From CAWDMC01 sp963803295 (GTDB taxonomy: Bacteria; Acidobacteriota; Terriglobia; UBA7540), in the NCBI GenBank assembly GCA_963803295.1, contig CAWDMC010000016.1, positions 62,001 to 126,000 on the forward strand: a stretch of DNA of 64,000 bases. The letters are read 5' to 3'. Of the stretch, positions 24,559 to 32,337 are shown piece by piece. The position numbers and the translations under genes are program-made. The notes under the pieces were generated by a model. The model ran no database searches and had not been told where the DNA came from. It saw only the letters and a list, made by a program, of their open reading frames with translations. How positions within the stretch are numbered: position 1 is the first letter of the stretch; each line of letters starts with the position of its first letter.

Positions 24559-25928
24559 AGCCAGAACCTCCGCAGAAAGTAGGCGCCGACGAAGGCCGCG
24601 GCGAACACCGAAAGCATGAAGATGAAAGCTCCTACCGAGAGCACCGCGCCCCCTGAAAGCGCGAGGCCGCTCGTGCACCCACGGGCGAGCCGGGCGCCGA
24701 ATCCCATCAGGATGCCGCCGGCCAGCGCCATGCGGTAACGAGTTTTGGCCGAGATCCGTGGACCTTTATCCACCGCCAGGCGTACGCGTCCCGCCAGCCA
24801 GCCTGATACAAATCCTCCCAGAGCTACTCCGATCAGCTCAAAGACCAGAAAGTCCACGAGCGGAGACTGCGCGTAGTCGCTCCAGTAAGGGTGGTTGCTC
24901 GTGTAGCCGGGCGCGATCCAGGCCAGCAAGGTTACGAGGTAGCGGGTGAACCCACCCGAGGCCCCCAGCCCCTGCCCCATCACCACAAAAGTGGCCAGCA
25001 GCGTCACGCCCAGACAGACCCCTGCGACATACGGTGGCCAGTACTCAGGCCGGCGGAAAGCGCTCCGAAGCATCCCCCGGATGCGAGACTCGTGCTGTGC
25101 CGGTGGCGGCGAAGCTTCTGCTATTCCGGTCGCCGGTCGTGAGGGCGGTTCACCAGCGGGAGTATCCACGACCTCGCGTTTCCAGGTCTGTTCCTGCATC
25201 TTTACCTCTTGCCACCACTTGAAGTGATGGCGATAGGCGTACAGCTCATTCACCATACCGGTGAGCATCGAGAAGAAGGCAGGCTTCTCCTCGGGGAACA
25301 CCGCTCCCATATAAACGTGGATCATCAGCCCGGACACCACCATGCCGACCGCTACAAAATGAAAGACGATGGCCCACTGGACAAGGGTGGTGCTGACGAG
25401 GTGAAAGCTCATTACCAGTCCGCTGAGCATAATGATGGGAAGCATCACGTAGACCATCACCGCGAAAAGCTTCTGACCGGCGTTGTACACGCCTTGCGGA
25501 GGCAAGTGCTCGCGGGTGCGTTTGAGGATCTGCAAGAGGCGCACCCAGAGCCAGCGCCAGTCGTCGCGGTCGAGTCCAACTTCTTTCTCCATCACTTCCC
25601 GCGCCAGATAGGTTCGGAAGCCGAAAATCCCGTACACCAAAAACACCGCAATCCACACGAGGCCTATCGTGATGTGAAACTGCAGCAGGTGAGACCGGGT
25701 GCCGAAGAAACCCTGAACTAAGGAGATGTACCAGTGGGGAACGACACGAAAGTGCGGGGAGGAGATGAGCGCAGCGCCGGTGGTCAGCTCCGCCAGCCAC
25801 ACCGTGGCGTTGAACCAATGTAGCAGCATGATGGCCACGTGGTGCTTCTTGATCATCCGCTGCGACATCGCTTCCGCCCGCTCCGCGGTGAGCGGCACCG
25901 GCATTCGCGGTATGGTCTCAACGCCCAT
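24555..25928 (-). CDS. Cytochrome b subunit fused to a YeeE/YedE half
   Basis: A 457-residue fusion. Residues about 20-220 resemble the di-heme cytochrome b of formate dehydrogenase gamma subunits, with HHVAIMLLHWFNATVWL, HITIGLVWIAVF and VFHFVAVGMVVSGLMIHVYMG giving four helices and the heme His. A soluble Pro/Glu-rich linker (about 245-290) leads to a second membrane part (295-457) ending with the YeeE motif GFGARLARGCTSGLALSGGA. This would join quinone-linked electron transfer to passage of a sulfur compound. It sits between the 4Fe-4S gene (10 bp) and the other YeeE half (4-bp overlap). The frame is continuous, with no sign of a shift. Confidence 0.85.
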   Translation of the reverse strand: MGVETIPRMPVPLTAERAEAMSQRMIKKHHVAIMLLHWFNATVWLAELTTGAALISSPHFRVVPHWYISLVQGFFGTRSHLLQFHITIGLVWIAVFLVYGIFGFRTYLAREVMEKEVGLDRDDWRWLWVRLLQILKRTREHLPPQGVYNAGQKLFAVMVYVMLPIIMLSGLVMSFHLVSTTLVQWAIVFHFVAVGMVVSGLMIHVYMGAVFPEEKPAFFSMLTGMVNELYAYRHHFKWWQEVKMQEQTWKREVVDTPAGEPPSRPATGIAEASPPPAQHESRIRGMLRSAFRRPEYWPPYVAGVCLGVTLLATFVVMGQGLGASGGFTRYLVTLLAWIAPGYTSNHPYWSDYAQSPLVDFLVFELIGVALGGFVSGWLAGRVRLAVDKGPRISAKTRYRMALAGGILMGFGARLARGCTSGLALSGGAVLSVGAFIFMLSVFAAAFVGAYFLRRFWL

Positions 25929-25938
25929 ATCGAGTCTC

Positions 25939-26670
25939 CTATTCGTCGAATTCCTTCTCGCCGGCTCTCAACTGACTAAAGAACGCCACGGCCTGTCCAA
26001 GGAAGGTCGCGCCGATGGCCGTGAGCACCAGAGGCCTTACCACCTTGCTCCACCACTCTCCGGCCTTCGGCATACGTGGCAAATGCGGCGGGAATTCCGC
26101 CAAAACCAGGTCCAGGTGTTCCTTCTTACCCAGGTAGTACACATTCGGGCCGATGGCGACCTTATCGGTCTCAAGTCGTCGAGCGCCTTTCTCGTAGACC
26201 AGCTTGAAGACCTCGCTGTGACGGTCTTCAAGGTCCCCAAAGAATTTTGCGTGGGCCGTACATGTCACGACACAGGCAGGCTCAACACCCTTCTCCAGGC
26301 GGCCGGCGCAAAAATCACACTTGTCCACTTTGTTGGTCGCCGGATTGATGTAGCGCGCTTCGTAAGGACAGGCGTCGACGCAGTACCCGCAGCCGATGCA
26401 GAGTTCCTTGTCCACTTTGACGATACCGTTTTCGGCTTGGTATGTGGCCCCTGTTGGGCATGGCGCCGTACAGGCCGGACGATCACAGTGGTTGCACTGC
26501 GCTACGTAGAAGCTGGAAACAAGATGGGGAAAGGTTCCGGACACACTGGTGGAGTGCACGCGGGTACGGGCAAATCCCAGCGGGACGTCCCATTCGGTAT
26601 CACAGGCCACGGTGCACGCCTTACAGCCGACGCATTTCGTGAGGTCCGTCACCATAGCGTATCGTGGCAT
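25939..26670 (-). CDS. 4Fe-4S electron-transfer subunit with C-terminal anchor
   Basis: A 243-residue ferredoxin-type subunit (DmsB/PhsB/FdhB class). Cys groups are CVGCKACTVAC, CNHCDRPACTAPCP, CIGCGYCVDACP and CDFC followed by CVVTC, enough for four clusters. A membrane helix near residue 220 (VLTAIGATFLGQAVAFF) anchors it, as in FdnH-like proteins. It carries electrons between the Mo subunit and the cytochrome b fusion. It begins one base after the Mo gene ends. The ATG at 26670 follows GGAAGGA. Confidence 0.92.
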   Translation of the reverse strand: MPRYAMVTDLTKCVGCKACTVACDTEWDVPLGFARTRVHSTSVSGTFPHLVSSFYVAQCNHCDRPACTAPCPTGATYQAENGIVKVDKELCIGCGYCVDACPYEARYINPATNKVDKCDFCAGRLEKGVEPACVVTCTAHAKFFGDLEDRHSEVFKLVYEKGARRLETDKVAIGPNVYYLGKKEHLDLVLAEFPPHLPRMPKAGEWWSKVVRPLVLTAIGATFLGQAVAFFSQLRAGEKEFDE

Positions 26671-26671
26671 C

Positions 26672-28894
26672 TCAGATTCCTTCCTCGTTCTGGACCACGC
26701 GAACGAAGTTGACATGCATGCCGGTGCCGCCCATCACGGGATCCACCTTAACCCGGGTCATCAATTGCGCGTCCGAGGCGCCGCGCCCATAGGCGCGACG
26801 GAGAGCCGGGGAGTTCTGGCCGAATCCATGCACCATGTAAAGGCAATCCTTCCGGATTCCCGCCGTAATCCGCACCTGGATCGGAGGACTCTTCACTCCA
26901 TCCTGGTTTTCGAGGATGACTCGCTGTCCCTCGCGGAGCCTCAGATCACGCGCGGCGTCTCGATTGATCCAGGCTTCGTTCTCCGGCATGAGCGAATCCA
27001 ACAAGGCATTGTTCTCGCTGCGCGCGAACGAATGCACCGGAGCCCGGCCATAAATCAAACGAAAGTATCCGATCGGCGGGTCAGTCACGGGGGTGTAGCG
27101 AGGCAGCGGATCGAAGCCTGACTGCTTCAAGACGGAGGAGAAAAGCTCGATTTTCCCGCTCTGGGTAGGAAACAGAGGGCCGTCCTCGGGCAGCCGGTTC
27201 TGCATATAGGGGCGTCCCTCAAAGGCGACGGCTCCGCGGACCTTGAGTTCGGCCAATTCGACGCCCAACGGCGCAACGAGTTTCGCGAGGTGCTGATCGG
27301 GACTGTCCCAAGGAAAGTAGGCGTCCAATCCCAGCCGGCTCGCCATCTGTTTTGCGATCCACCATCCAGGCCGGCTGTCGTAAAGCGGCGGAACCACTGG
27401 CTGCCGAATTGCAATGTGGGGCTTATGGGCACTCTCCACCACCGCCGGAACGTCATAGCGTTCCAGGTAAGTTGCTTCCGGCAGCACGAGGTCGGCGTAC
27501 CGGGTTTGCTCTACAGGCAGGAGATCCACTACCACCATCAGCTCGAGTTGCTTGATGGCCTCGAGCGTCCTGTGCCGCTGCGGTATGCTTTCGAGCACGT
27601 TCTGGCCGTATACAACCCAGCCTTTAATCGGATAGGGCTTGCCGGCCAGCGTGGCCTCCACCATCCCATTCGTCACGCCTTGTTCTTCCGACGCCAGCGG
27701 ATAAACCGTTCCGGCCCCATCCGCGCGGCCCCGCTTCGACTCCGGGAAGGCCGGCAGCGAGAATTTGCCCGTCTTGATCGGGGTCGGCAGAAAGATTCCG
27801 CCCTTCTGTCCCCAACTCCCCAGCAGCGCCGTCAGGATCGCCATGGCGCGGGCGCGTTGGGTGTCATCGCCGTACCAAGTGGCGTGTCGCCCGGGGTGGA
27901 CGGCCACGGCTGGCTTGGCCTGCCCCATGGCACGCGCCGTCGCCCGGATCTGGGCGGCGGGTAACTCGGTGATCGGCTCCGCCCACTCCGGCGTGAACTC
28001 GCGAACGTGAGCCTCCAGTTCCGGCAGTCCCTGGGAGTAGCGGGCGATATATTCCTTGTCGTAGATCCCCTCCGCAAGGAGGACGTTAATCCAAGCCAGC
28101 AGAAGGGCGATGTCGGTGCCCGGACGGATCGGCAGCCACCAGTCGGCCTTCGAGGCTGCAGTCGAGAAACGAGGATCGACCACAATCAGCTTGGCTCCGC
28201 GGGAGAGGCCCTCGGCGAAGGCGGTAACTTGTGACGTGAATACGTTCTCGCCAATGTGAGTGCCGATGAGAACGATCAGCTTGGATTCTTCCAGATCCAC
28301 CGGTTCGGGAGACCCCAGCCCCGCCCCGAAAGTCAGGGCGTAGCCGACTTCCCGTGGTCCGCGGCACTGGGCGAACGCGGGTTCGGCGCTGTTTGGCGTG
28401 CCAAAAGCCTTCATCAAAGTAGAGAAGAACGAGGAGGCTACACCATGAGGGAAGAAGGCCACGCTCTCCGGTCCGTATTTCTGCTTGAGTTCAGTGAGCC
28501 GCGCCGCGAAGAAATCCAGCGCCTGGTCCCAGCTTATCGGCTTGAATTGACCCTCGCCACGAGCCCCGGCCCGAAGCAGGGGTTGCTTGAGCCGGTCCGG
28601 ATCGTAGAGAAGTTGGGTTCCGGCATTGCCTCGCGCGCACAACCGTCCTTTGGTCAACGGGTGGTCGGGATTGCCTTCGAGCTTCAGCACTTTCCCATCG
28701 GCAACCTCTGCCAATACGCCACATCGCCAGAAACACATTTCGCAGTTGGTGGCGACATGCTCGACTCGGGTCGGGCCCCGCCAGCCCGGAGGACGCTCAG
28801 CGGCGTTAGTTGTCGCAGCAGCAACGCCGGCGGATCCCAAGGCTCCAAGGGTGGAGCGACCGAGGAAATCCCGCCGTGTCAATTTCGATCCCAT
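26672..28894 (-). CDS. Tat-exported molybdopterin oxidoreductase (PhsA/PsrA-like)
   Basis: A 740-residue DMSO-reductase-family catalytic subunit. The twin-arginine signal reads TRRDFLGRS. The N-terminal 4Fe-4S site is CEMCFWRC with a later CARG. Molybdopterin regions include PISWDQALDFFAARL, the AQCRGPREVGYALTFG segment holding a plausible Cys Mo ligand, VDPRFSTAASKADWWLPIRPGTD and VLPEATYLERYD. Substrate is uncertain; polysulfide, thiosulfate or tetrathionate reduction fits the YeeE and rhodanese neighbours, but other oxyanions are possible. It is the first gene of the minus-strand operon and has two CRP-type sites about 135 and 157 bp upstream. Confidence 0.88.
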   Translation of the reverse strand: MGSKLTRRDFLGRSTLGALGSAGVAAATTNAAERPPGWRGPTRVEHVATNCEMCFWRCGVLAEVADGKVLKLEGNPDHPLTKGRLCARGNAGTQLLYDPDRLKQPLLRAGARGEGQFKPISWDQALDFFAARLTELKQKYGPESVAFFPHGVASSFFSTLMKAFGTPNSAEPAFAQCRGPREVGYALTFGAGLGSPEPVDLEESKLIVLIGTHIGENVFTSQVTAFAEGLSRGAKLIVVDPRFSTAASKADWWLPIRPGTDIALLLAWINVLLAEGIYDKEYIARYSQGLPELEAHVREFTPEWAEPITELPAAQIRATARAMGQAKPAVAVHPGRHATWYGDDTQRARAMAILTALLGSWGQKGGIFLPTPIKTGKFSLPAFPESKRGRADGAGTVYPLASEEQGVTNGMVEATLAGKPYPIKGWVVYGQNVLESIPQRHRTLEAIKQLELMVVVDLLPVEQTRYADLVLPEATYLERYDVPAVVESAHKPHIAIRQPVVPPLYDSRPGWWIAKQMASRLGLDAYFPWDSPDQHLAKLVAPLGVELAELKVRGAVAFEGRPYMQNRLPEDGPLFPTQSGKIELFSSVLKQSGFDPLPRYTPVTDPPIGYFRLIYGRAPVHSFARSENNALLDSLMPENEAWINRDAARDLRLREGQRVILENQDGVKSPPIQVRITAGIRKDCLYMVHGFGQNSPALRRAYGRGASDAQLMTRVKVDPVMGGTGMHVNFVRVVQNEEGI

Positions 28895-29020
28895 TGCTAG
28901 CTCCCAGTCCCGGTGGCAGACTGTGGTTTATCTATCGGCGCGCTCTCGTCAAAACTTCAGAAAACCGCCAAGTCGCGCCTTTACTCCGTTCGAAGAGTAG
29001 CGAAAGTGCCGACTGCGACA

Positions 29021-29062
29021 CAGTGATTTGAGTCACTGGTGCCTGTGACCTTAGTCACAGGC
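29021..29062. promoter_or_regulatory. Two CRP/FNR-type sites upstream of the Mo operon
   Basis: AGTGA-N6-TCACT at 29022-29037 and TGTGA-N6-TCACA at 29044-29059, the second inside a perfect 9-bp palindrome (29041-29062). Centres are 22 bp apart, two helical turns. The second matches the classical CRP consensus in all ten core positions. The same paired arrangement recurs at 30451-30488 and 52100-52137. A factor-independent hairpin is an alternative reading for the second site alone, but no T tract follows. Confidence 0.7.
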
Positions 29063-29148
29063 AACGCTGGAGGAACGCCACGCGATTATTGTAAGTTATT
29101 GATATTACGTTACTTGATGAGCCGAGGCCCAGAAGATAGTTCGTGCGG

Positions 29149-29626
29149 TTATTGCCTCGAATGACCTCTTAGACAACGATATGCGTATTGGCGCATATAG
29201 CCAACCCGAGCAATTCCAGGAGACGACGAATACGCCTCCGGCACCAGCTTTAGTGGTTGCGAAGCGTTCGGCGTGAAGATGGCTACATACTCTTCTTCGG
29301 AGGCATTGAAGTACGCCAGGACTCTGCTCCTGCAACGCTCGACCAGCTCAGTGATTGTCGCCGAGGTCGGATTCCGTGAGTGTGGGTTACAGAAAACCTG
29401 GGACTCCAGCAGGTTTATATGCTCGTGTGTCGGGCAGGCCGCGTATAAACCGGCGCCGGTGTAGTCGAGGCAGATGGGCCCCAGGCGAATCGAGACGTGA
29501 ATACTCCCTCCCGCGGAGGGCGTCCAACGGGCGAGTGCTCTCGTATGCAGGAAATCCTGCCAGGAACTTCTTCTCAGCACCGGACCTGTTGGAACATTCG
29601 GTCATATCCGTCGTGGCCAACGGCAC
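29149..29626 (-). pseudogene. Class V aminotransferase (MoCo-sulfurase-like) remnant
   Basis: Two minus-strand frames together give the N-terminus of a class V aminotransferase. The frame from 29626 gives FPAYESTRPLDALRGREYSR then leaves the family. A second frame resumes with CLDYTGAGLYA, SQVFCNPHSRNPTSATITEL and EEYVAIFTPNAS, which are family landmarks. A frameshift lies near 29470. Homology ends near 29205 and the PLP Lys region is missing, so only the first quarter survives. Relatives make PLP-dependent sulfur transfers. Confidence 0.7.
29179..29198. promoter_or_regulatory. ArsR-type operator copy near the Mo operon
   Basis: ATATGCG (29179-29185), six bases, CGCATAT (29192-29198): a perfect palindrome with 7-base arms. 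The same arms and spacer, with one mismatch, overlap the promoter of the arsR gene at 32310-32329. It lies about 285 bp upstream of the Mo gene start, at the point where the aminotransferase remnant loses homology. Confidence 0.5.
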
Positions 29627-29721
29627 ATCCCTTGCCCTCGAAGAACTCCCTGAACGTTGCTTGCCTGATGGCGGAGCAGTGCGTCACGGCCTGCGGGACA
29701 AGGTGGGGAAGGAAACCCACG

Positions 29722-30201
29722 TCACTTCACCTCGGTGGAATCTCCGGTCCGGTGGTTCTTGATTTCGAAACGCAAGAAATCGTGCACGGCCGCGATGGCT
29801 TTTTCGTTGTGGCTCACGATTGTGATCCGACCCCCCGAGTCTGTGTCCTGATACTGATAGCGGATCTCGTCTTTCAATTCCTTCATCTCCACAACGCCTG
29901 GAATCGTCTGCGCATGGATGAACTCCGGCCCACGGAAATAACCTTCCGCGTACGTCCTTGCCATATGGGCCATATGCAGGCGAAGTTGGTTCCTGCCCGC
30001 GGTGTCCTTGGGATCTTTCACTTCTGCCGTAACGGTGCCGCCGTCCTTCAACAACTGAAAGTGATGGATCGCGTGCTCCGAGACACCCGTCATCTCCGCA
30101 CGTTTGCTCACCCCTGCCGCCTGGTCCTGTTGAGCATAGGCTTGTAGTGAAAGGATAAACAAAACAGCCGCGATCCCCATGGGCGCCAATTTCTTGATCA
30201 T
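29722..30201 (-). CDS. Secreted hypothetical protein
   Basis: A 159-residue exported protein with a signal peptide (MIKKLAPMGIAAVLFILSLQ, cleavage near AYA-Q). The mature part has AIHHFQLLKDGGTVTAEVKD and RLHMAHMARTYAEGYFRGPE and ends with KAIAAVHDFLRFEIKNHRT, together rich in His and Met. I do not recognise the family; His/Met content suggests possible metal binding. The ATG at 30201 follows AAGGAG; the frame opens earlier (30393) without support. It is divergent from the NifX-like gene and shares the intergenic CRP-type sites. Confidence 0.7.
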   Translation of the reverse strand: MIKKLAPMGIAAVLFILSLQAYAQQDQAAGVSKRAEMTGVSEHAIHHFQLLKDGGTVTAEVKDPKDTAGRNQLRLHMAHMARTYAEGYFRGPEFIHAQTIPGVVEMKELKDEIRYQYQDTDSGGRITIVSHNEKAIAAVHDFLRFEIKNHRTGDSTEVK

Positions 30202-30450
30202 CGGGTCTCCTTGAATCTCACTCGCGACAGGGTTATCGCGAAATAATTGTTCAACCGTCGATTCGGGCGGCACCGCAAAACCGCTAGACACGCAGCGTCG
30301 AGTCGCTGCTCCGGTTCTCACCGCCCTCATTATAGCGCGCCAAGACACGACGATTGGCACGCGAGTGATTCTCGCGCGATACTGCGAAGCCACTACGAAG
30401 CAAACTTTGATGCATTAGCGTCCCTATGAAACAGCTTTGTTTGCAGCAAC

Positions 30451-30488
30451 TGTGATGGGGGTCACTCCTGCCTGTGATTCTCGACACA
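30451..30488. promoter_or_regulatory. Two CRP/FNR-type sites between divergent genes
   Basis: TGTGA-N6-TCACT (30451-30466) and TGTGA-N6-ACACA (30473-30488), with centres 22 bp apart. They lie about 130 and 150 bp before the NifX-like start, a placement close to that at the Mo operon. The rest of the 408-bp gap (30202-30609) shows no gene that I can support. Confidence 0.6.
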
Positions 30489-30609
30489 GCCACGCCTGTC
30501 GCAGCCTCCTAGGCTCAAAGAGGAGAGTGTTTGCCAAAGTAAGGGCCGCACTCCCAAGGTTTTGGTGTACAAAGCGCAAGCGTACACGCCTTGTCAAGGA
30601 GAAAACAAA

Positions 30610-31005
30610 TTGAAAATTGCTATTGCTTCATCGGATGGCACCAATGTATCCCCTCATTTTGGGCGCAGCCCATATTTCCTGATTTTCGACATCATCAATG
30701 GCAAAGTCGCTGGCAAAGAACGGCGGCCCAACACTTTCACAGCTCACGCCAAAGGTGAATGCTCCGGTGACCACGGTCACGACCACGGCACGCATAGCCA
30801 CGCTTCCATTGTGGGGGGTCTCGGAGACTGCCAGGCGGTCCTCTGTCGTGGCATGGGATCGGGAGCCATGGAAGCTTTGAATCGCGGAGGTATTCAACCG
30901 TTCGTCCTGAGCGAGAACTGCACACCGGAGCGCGCCGTCGCCCTGTTCCTGGAGGGCAAACTGCCCGCCCTAAGCCAAGGATCATCCTGTGGGTGCCATT
31001 CTTGA
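30610..31005 (+). CDS. NifX/NifB-like cofactor-handling protein with His-rich insert
   Basis: A 131-residue protein of the dinitrogenase iron-molybdenum cofactor biosynthesis fold. Landmarks are KIAIASSDGTNVSPHFGRSP, YFLIFDI, VGGLGDCQAVLCRGMGSGAM, NRGGIQPFVL and the end CGCHS. Between the first and second half is a GHDHGTHSH stretch able to bind metal. No nitrogenase genes are near, so it is one of the orphan NifX-like proteins linked to Fe-S or Mo metabolism. The start is TTG at 30610 after AAGGAG; an upstream in-frame start is less likely. CRP-type sites precede it. Confidence 0.85.
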   Translation: MKIAIASSDGTNVSPHFGRSPYFLIFDIINGKVAGKERRPNTFTAHAKGECSGDHGHDHGTHSHASIVGGLGDCQAVLCRGMGSGAMEALNRGGIQPFVLSENCTPERAVALFLEGKLPALSQGSSCGCHS

Positions 31006-31108
31006 GGGTTCGGTTAGTGGTGGCGCGACGGACAGCCGCCGACCCGAGCCCGCATTGATGGTCTGAAGGATAGTTTTCAAAAGGCAGCACCAAGAGAAGG
31101 AGAGAACC

Positions 31109-31636
31109 ATGAGATACCTGAAGATCTTGTTTGCAATCGCAGTCGTTGTGCTGTTCACGGTGGCCCTCAGTCAAGCACAGATGGGTCCAGGACCCGGCGG
31201 TGGACGCGGCCGAAGGATGCGAGGACCCCTTTACAATACGGCGACCGAAACGACCGTGAATGGAACGGTCGAGGAAGTCCAGCTGATCACCCCACAGATG
31301 AGGGCGCAAGGGAACGTCGCAACCCCAATGTGCGGAATGTGTCCGCGGGGATGGAACGGGACGCACCTATCCCTAAAGACGGAGCAGGGCACCTTGATCG
31401 TCCACGTCGGCCCGGCACCTTACCTGGACAGTAAGAAGTTCACGGTGGCCAAAGGCGATGAACTGACGATCGTCGGTTCGAAAGTGCAATACCAAGGCAG
31501 CGATTTCCTGATTGCCAAAGAAGTCAGGAAGGGCGATCAGGTCCTGACCCTGCGGGACGCGAACGGTTTCCCGCTCTGGTCGGGACGCGGATGGGGAGGC
31601 CCCATGCCCGCGACAAATCCGGGCGGATCGAACTAG
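31109..31636 (+). CDS. Secreted OB-like protein, paralogue of 12366-12755
   Basis: A 175-residue exported protein with a signal peptide (MRYLKILFAIAVVVLFTVAL, cleavage near SQA-Q), a Gly/Arg-rich stretch, then the beta-rich domain ETTVNGTVEEVQLI, TLIVHVGPAPYLDSKKF, GDELTIVGSKVQYQGSDFLI and the closing LRDANGFPLWSGRGWG. A CGMCPRG insert may bind metal. The closing motif and strand order match the sigma-54-controlled protein at 12366. GAAGGAGAG precedes the ATG. It sits in a short run with the NifX-like and DUF4405 genes. Function unknown. Confidence 0.8.
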   Translation: MRYLKILFAIAVVVLFTVALSQAQMGPGPGGGRGRRMRGPLYNTATETTVNGTVEEVQLITPQMRAQGNVATPMCGMCPRGWNGTHLSLKTEQGTLIVHVGPAPYLDSKKFTVAKGDELTIVGSKVQYQGSDFLIAKEVRKGDQVLTLRDANGFPLWSGRGWGGPMPATNPGGSN

Positions 31637-31783
31637 TAAAGCCGTACCGGATAAAGAGTGGGAAAGACGCGTAAGCCAATAAGCTTGATGCAGCACGGGA
31701 GGGGCGCCGTCCCTCCCGAATCGTCGGCGTAGTTGATCCCCGAAGGCCGGAATGAGCCGTCGCCGCGGGCAAAGGTAGGCGCA

Positions 31784-32239
31784 TTGAAAATAGCTCGTCC
31801 AAAGCTAAACCTCATTATCGACGTCCTGGCGTTTGCCTGCGCCGTGTTCATGGTGGCGACAGGATTTGTGCTGGAGTATGTTCTGCTTCCCGGCAGCGGG
31901 CGTCTGGGAACGGAAGGGTTTGGCTTTGCTCCCGGCGGCATGGGGAGGCCCATTGTTTTGCTGTGGGGTCTCACCCGGCACGAGTGGGGCGCCATCCATT
32001 TTTGGACTGCCATCGCCTTGATGGTGGCTTTGTCTCTACACCTGGTGCTCCACTGGCAGTGGATCGTATGCATGGTACGAGGCAAGCCACGTGAAGCTTC
32101 CGGCATTCGCATAGCTTTGGGCATCCTAGGTCTGGCTTCGCTTCTGGCGCTCGCCCTCGCCCCCTTCCTGAGTTCTACCGTCCGGATGTCGCGCGGACGG
32201 CTCCTCGAAGAGCGGCAACAGAGCAATCCCTTGAAATGA
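31784..32239 (+). CDS. DUF4405 membrane protein (cytochrome b-like)
   Basis: A 151-residue membrane protein with about four helices. LIIDVLAFACAVFMVATGFVL, then TRHEWGAIHFWTAIALMVAL and LHLVLHWQWIV give the His pattern (HEWGAIHFW, HLVLHW) of small heme-b membrane proteins in DUF4405. It probably carries electrons in the membrane. The start is TTG at 31784 with AAAGGTAGG upstream. It follows the OB-like gene by 147 bp. Confidence 0.8.
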   Translation: MKIARPKLNLIIDVLAFACAVFMVATGFVLEYVLLPGSGRLGTEGFGFAPGGMGRPIVLLWGLTRHEWGAIHFWTAIALMVALSLHLVLHWQWIVCMVRGKPREASGIRIALGILGLASLLALALAPFLSSTVRMSRGRLLEERQQSNPLK

Positions 32240-32300
32240 CCGCCCTTAATCCCTGCGGCGGCCCCGCGCCGGATGCGGCGCCAGGCGTTAGAAATACCTA

Positions 32301-32330
32301 TTGACATCGATATGCGCATATGCGAATATA
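32301..32330 (+). promoter_or_regulatory. arsR promoter with internal ArsR-type operator
   Basis: TTGACA (32301-32306) is a perfect -35 box; 17-18 bases later comes GAATAT/AATATA as the -10. Between and overlapping them is ATATGCG-N6-CGAATAT (32310-32329), a near-perfect repeat of the palindrome at 29179. Binding would block RNA polymerase, giving autorepression. The expected start falls on or next to the ATG at 32338, so the message would have almost no leader. Confidence 0.7.
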
Positions 32331-32337
32331 GGGAGCT

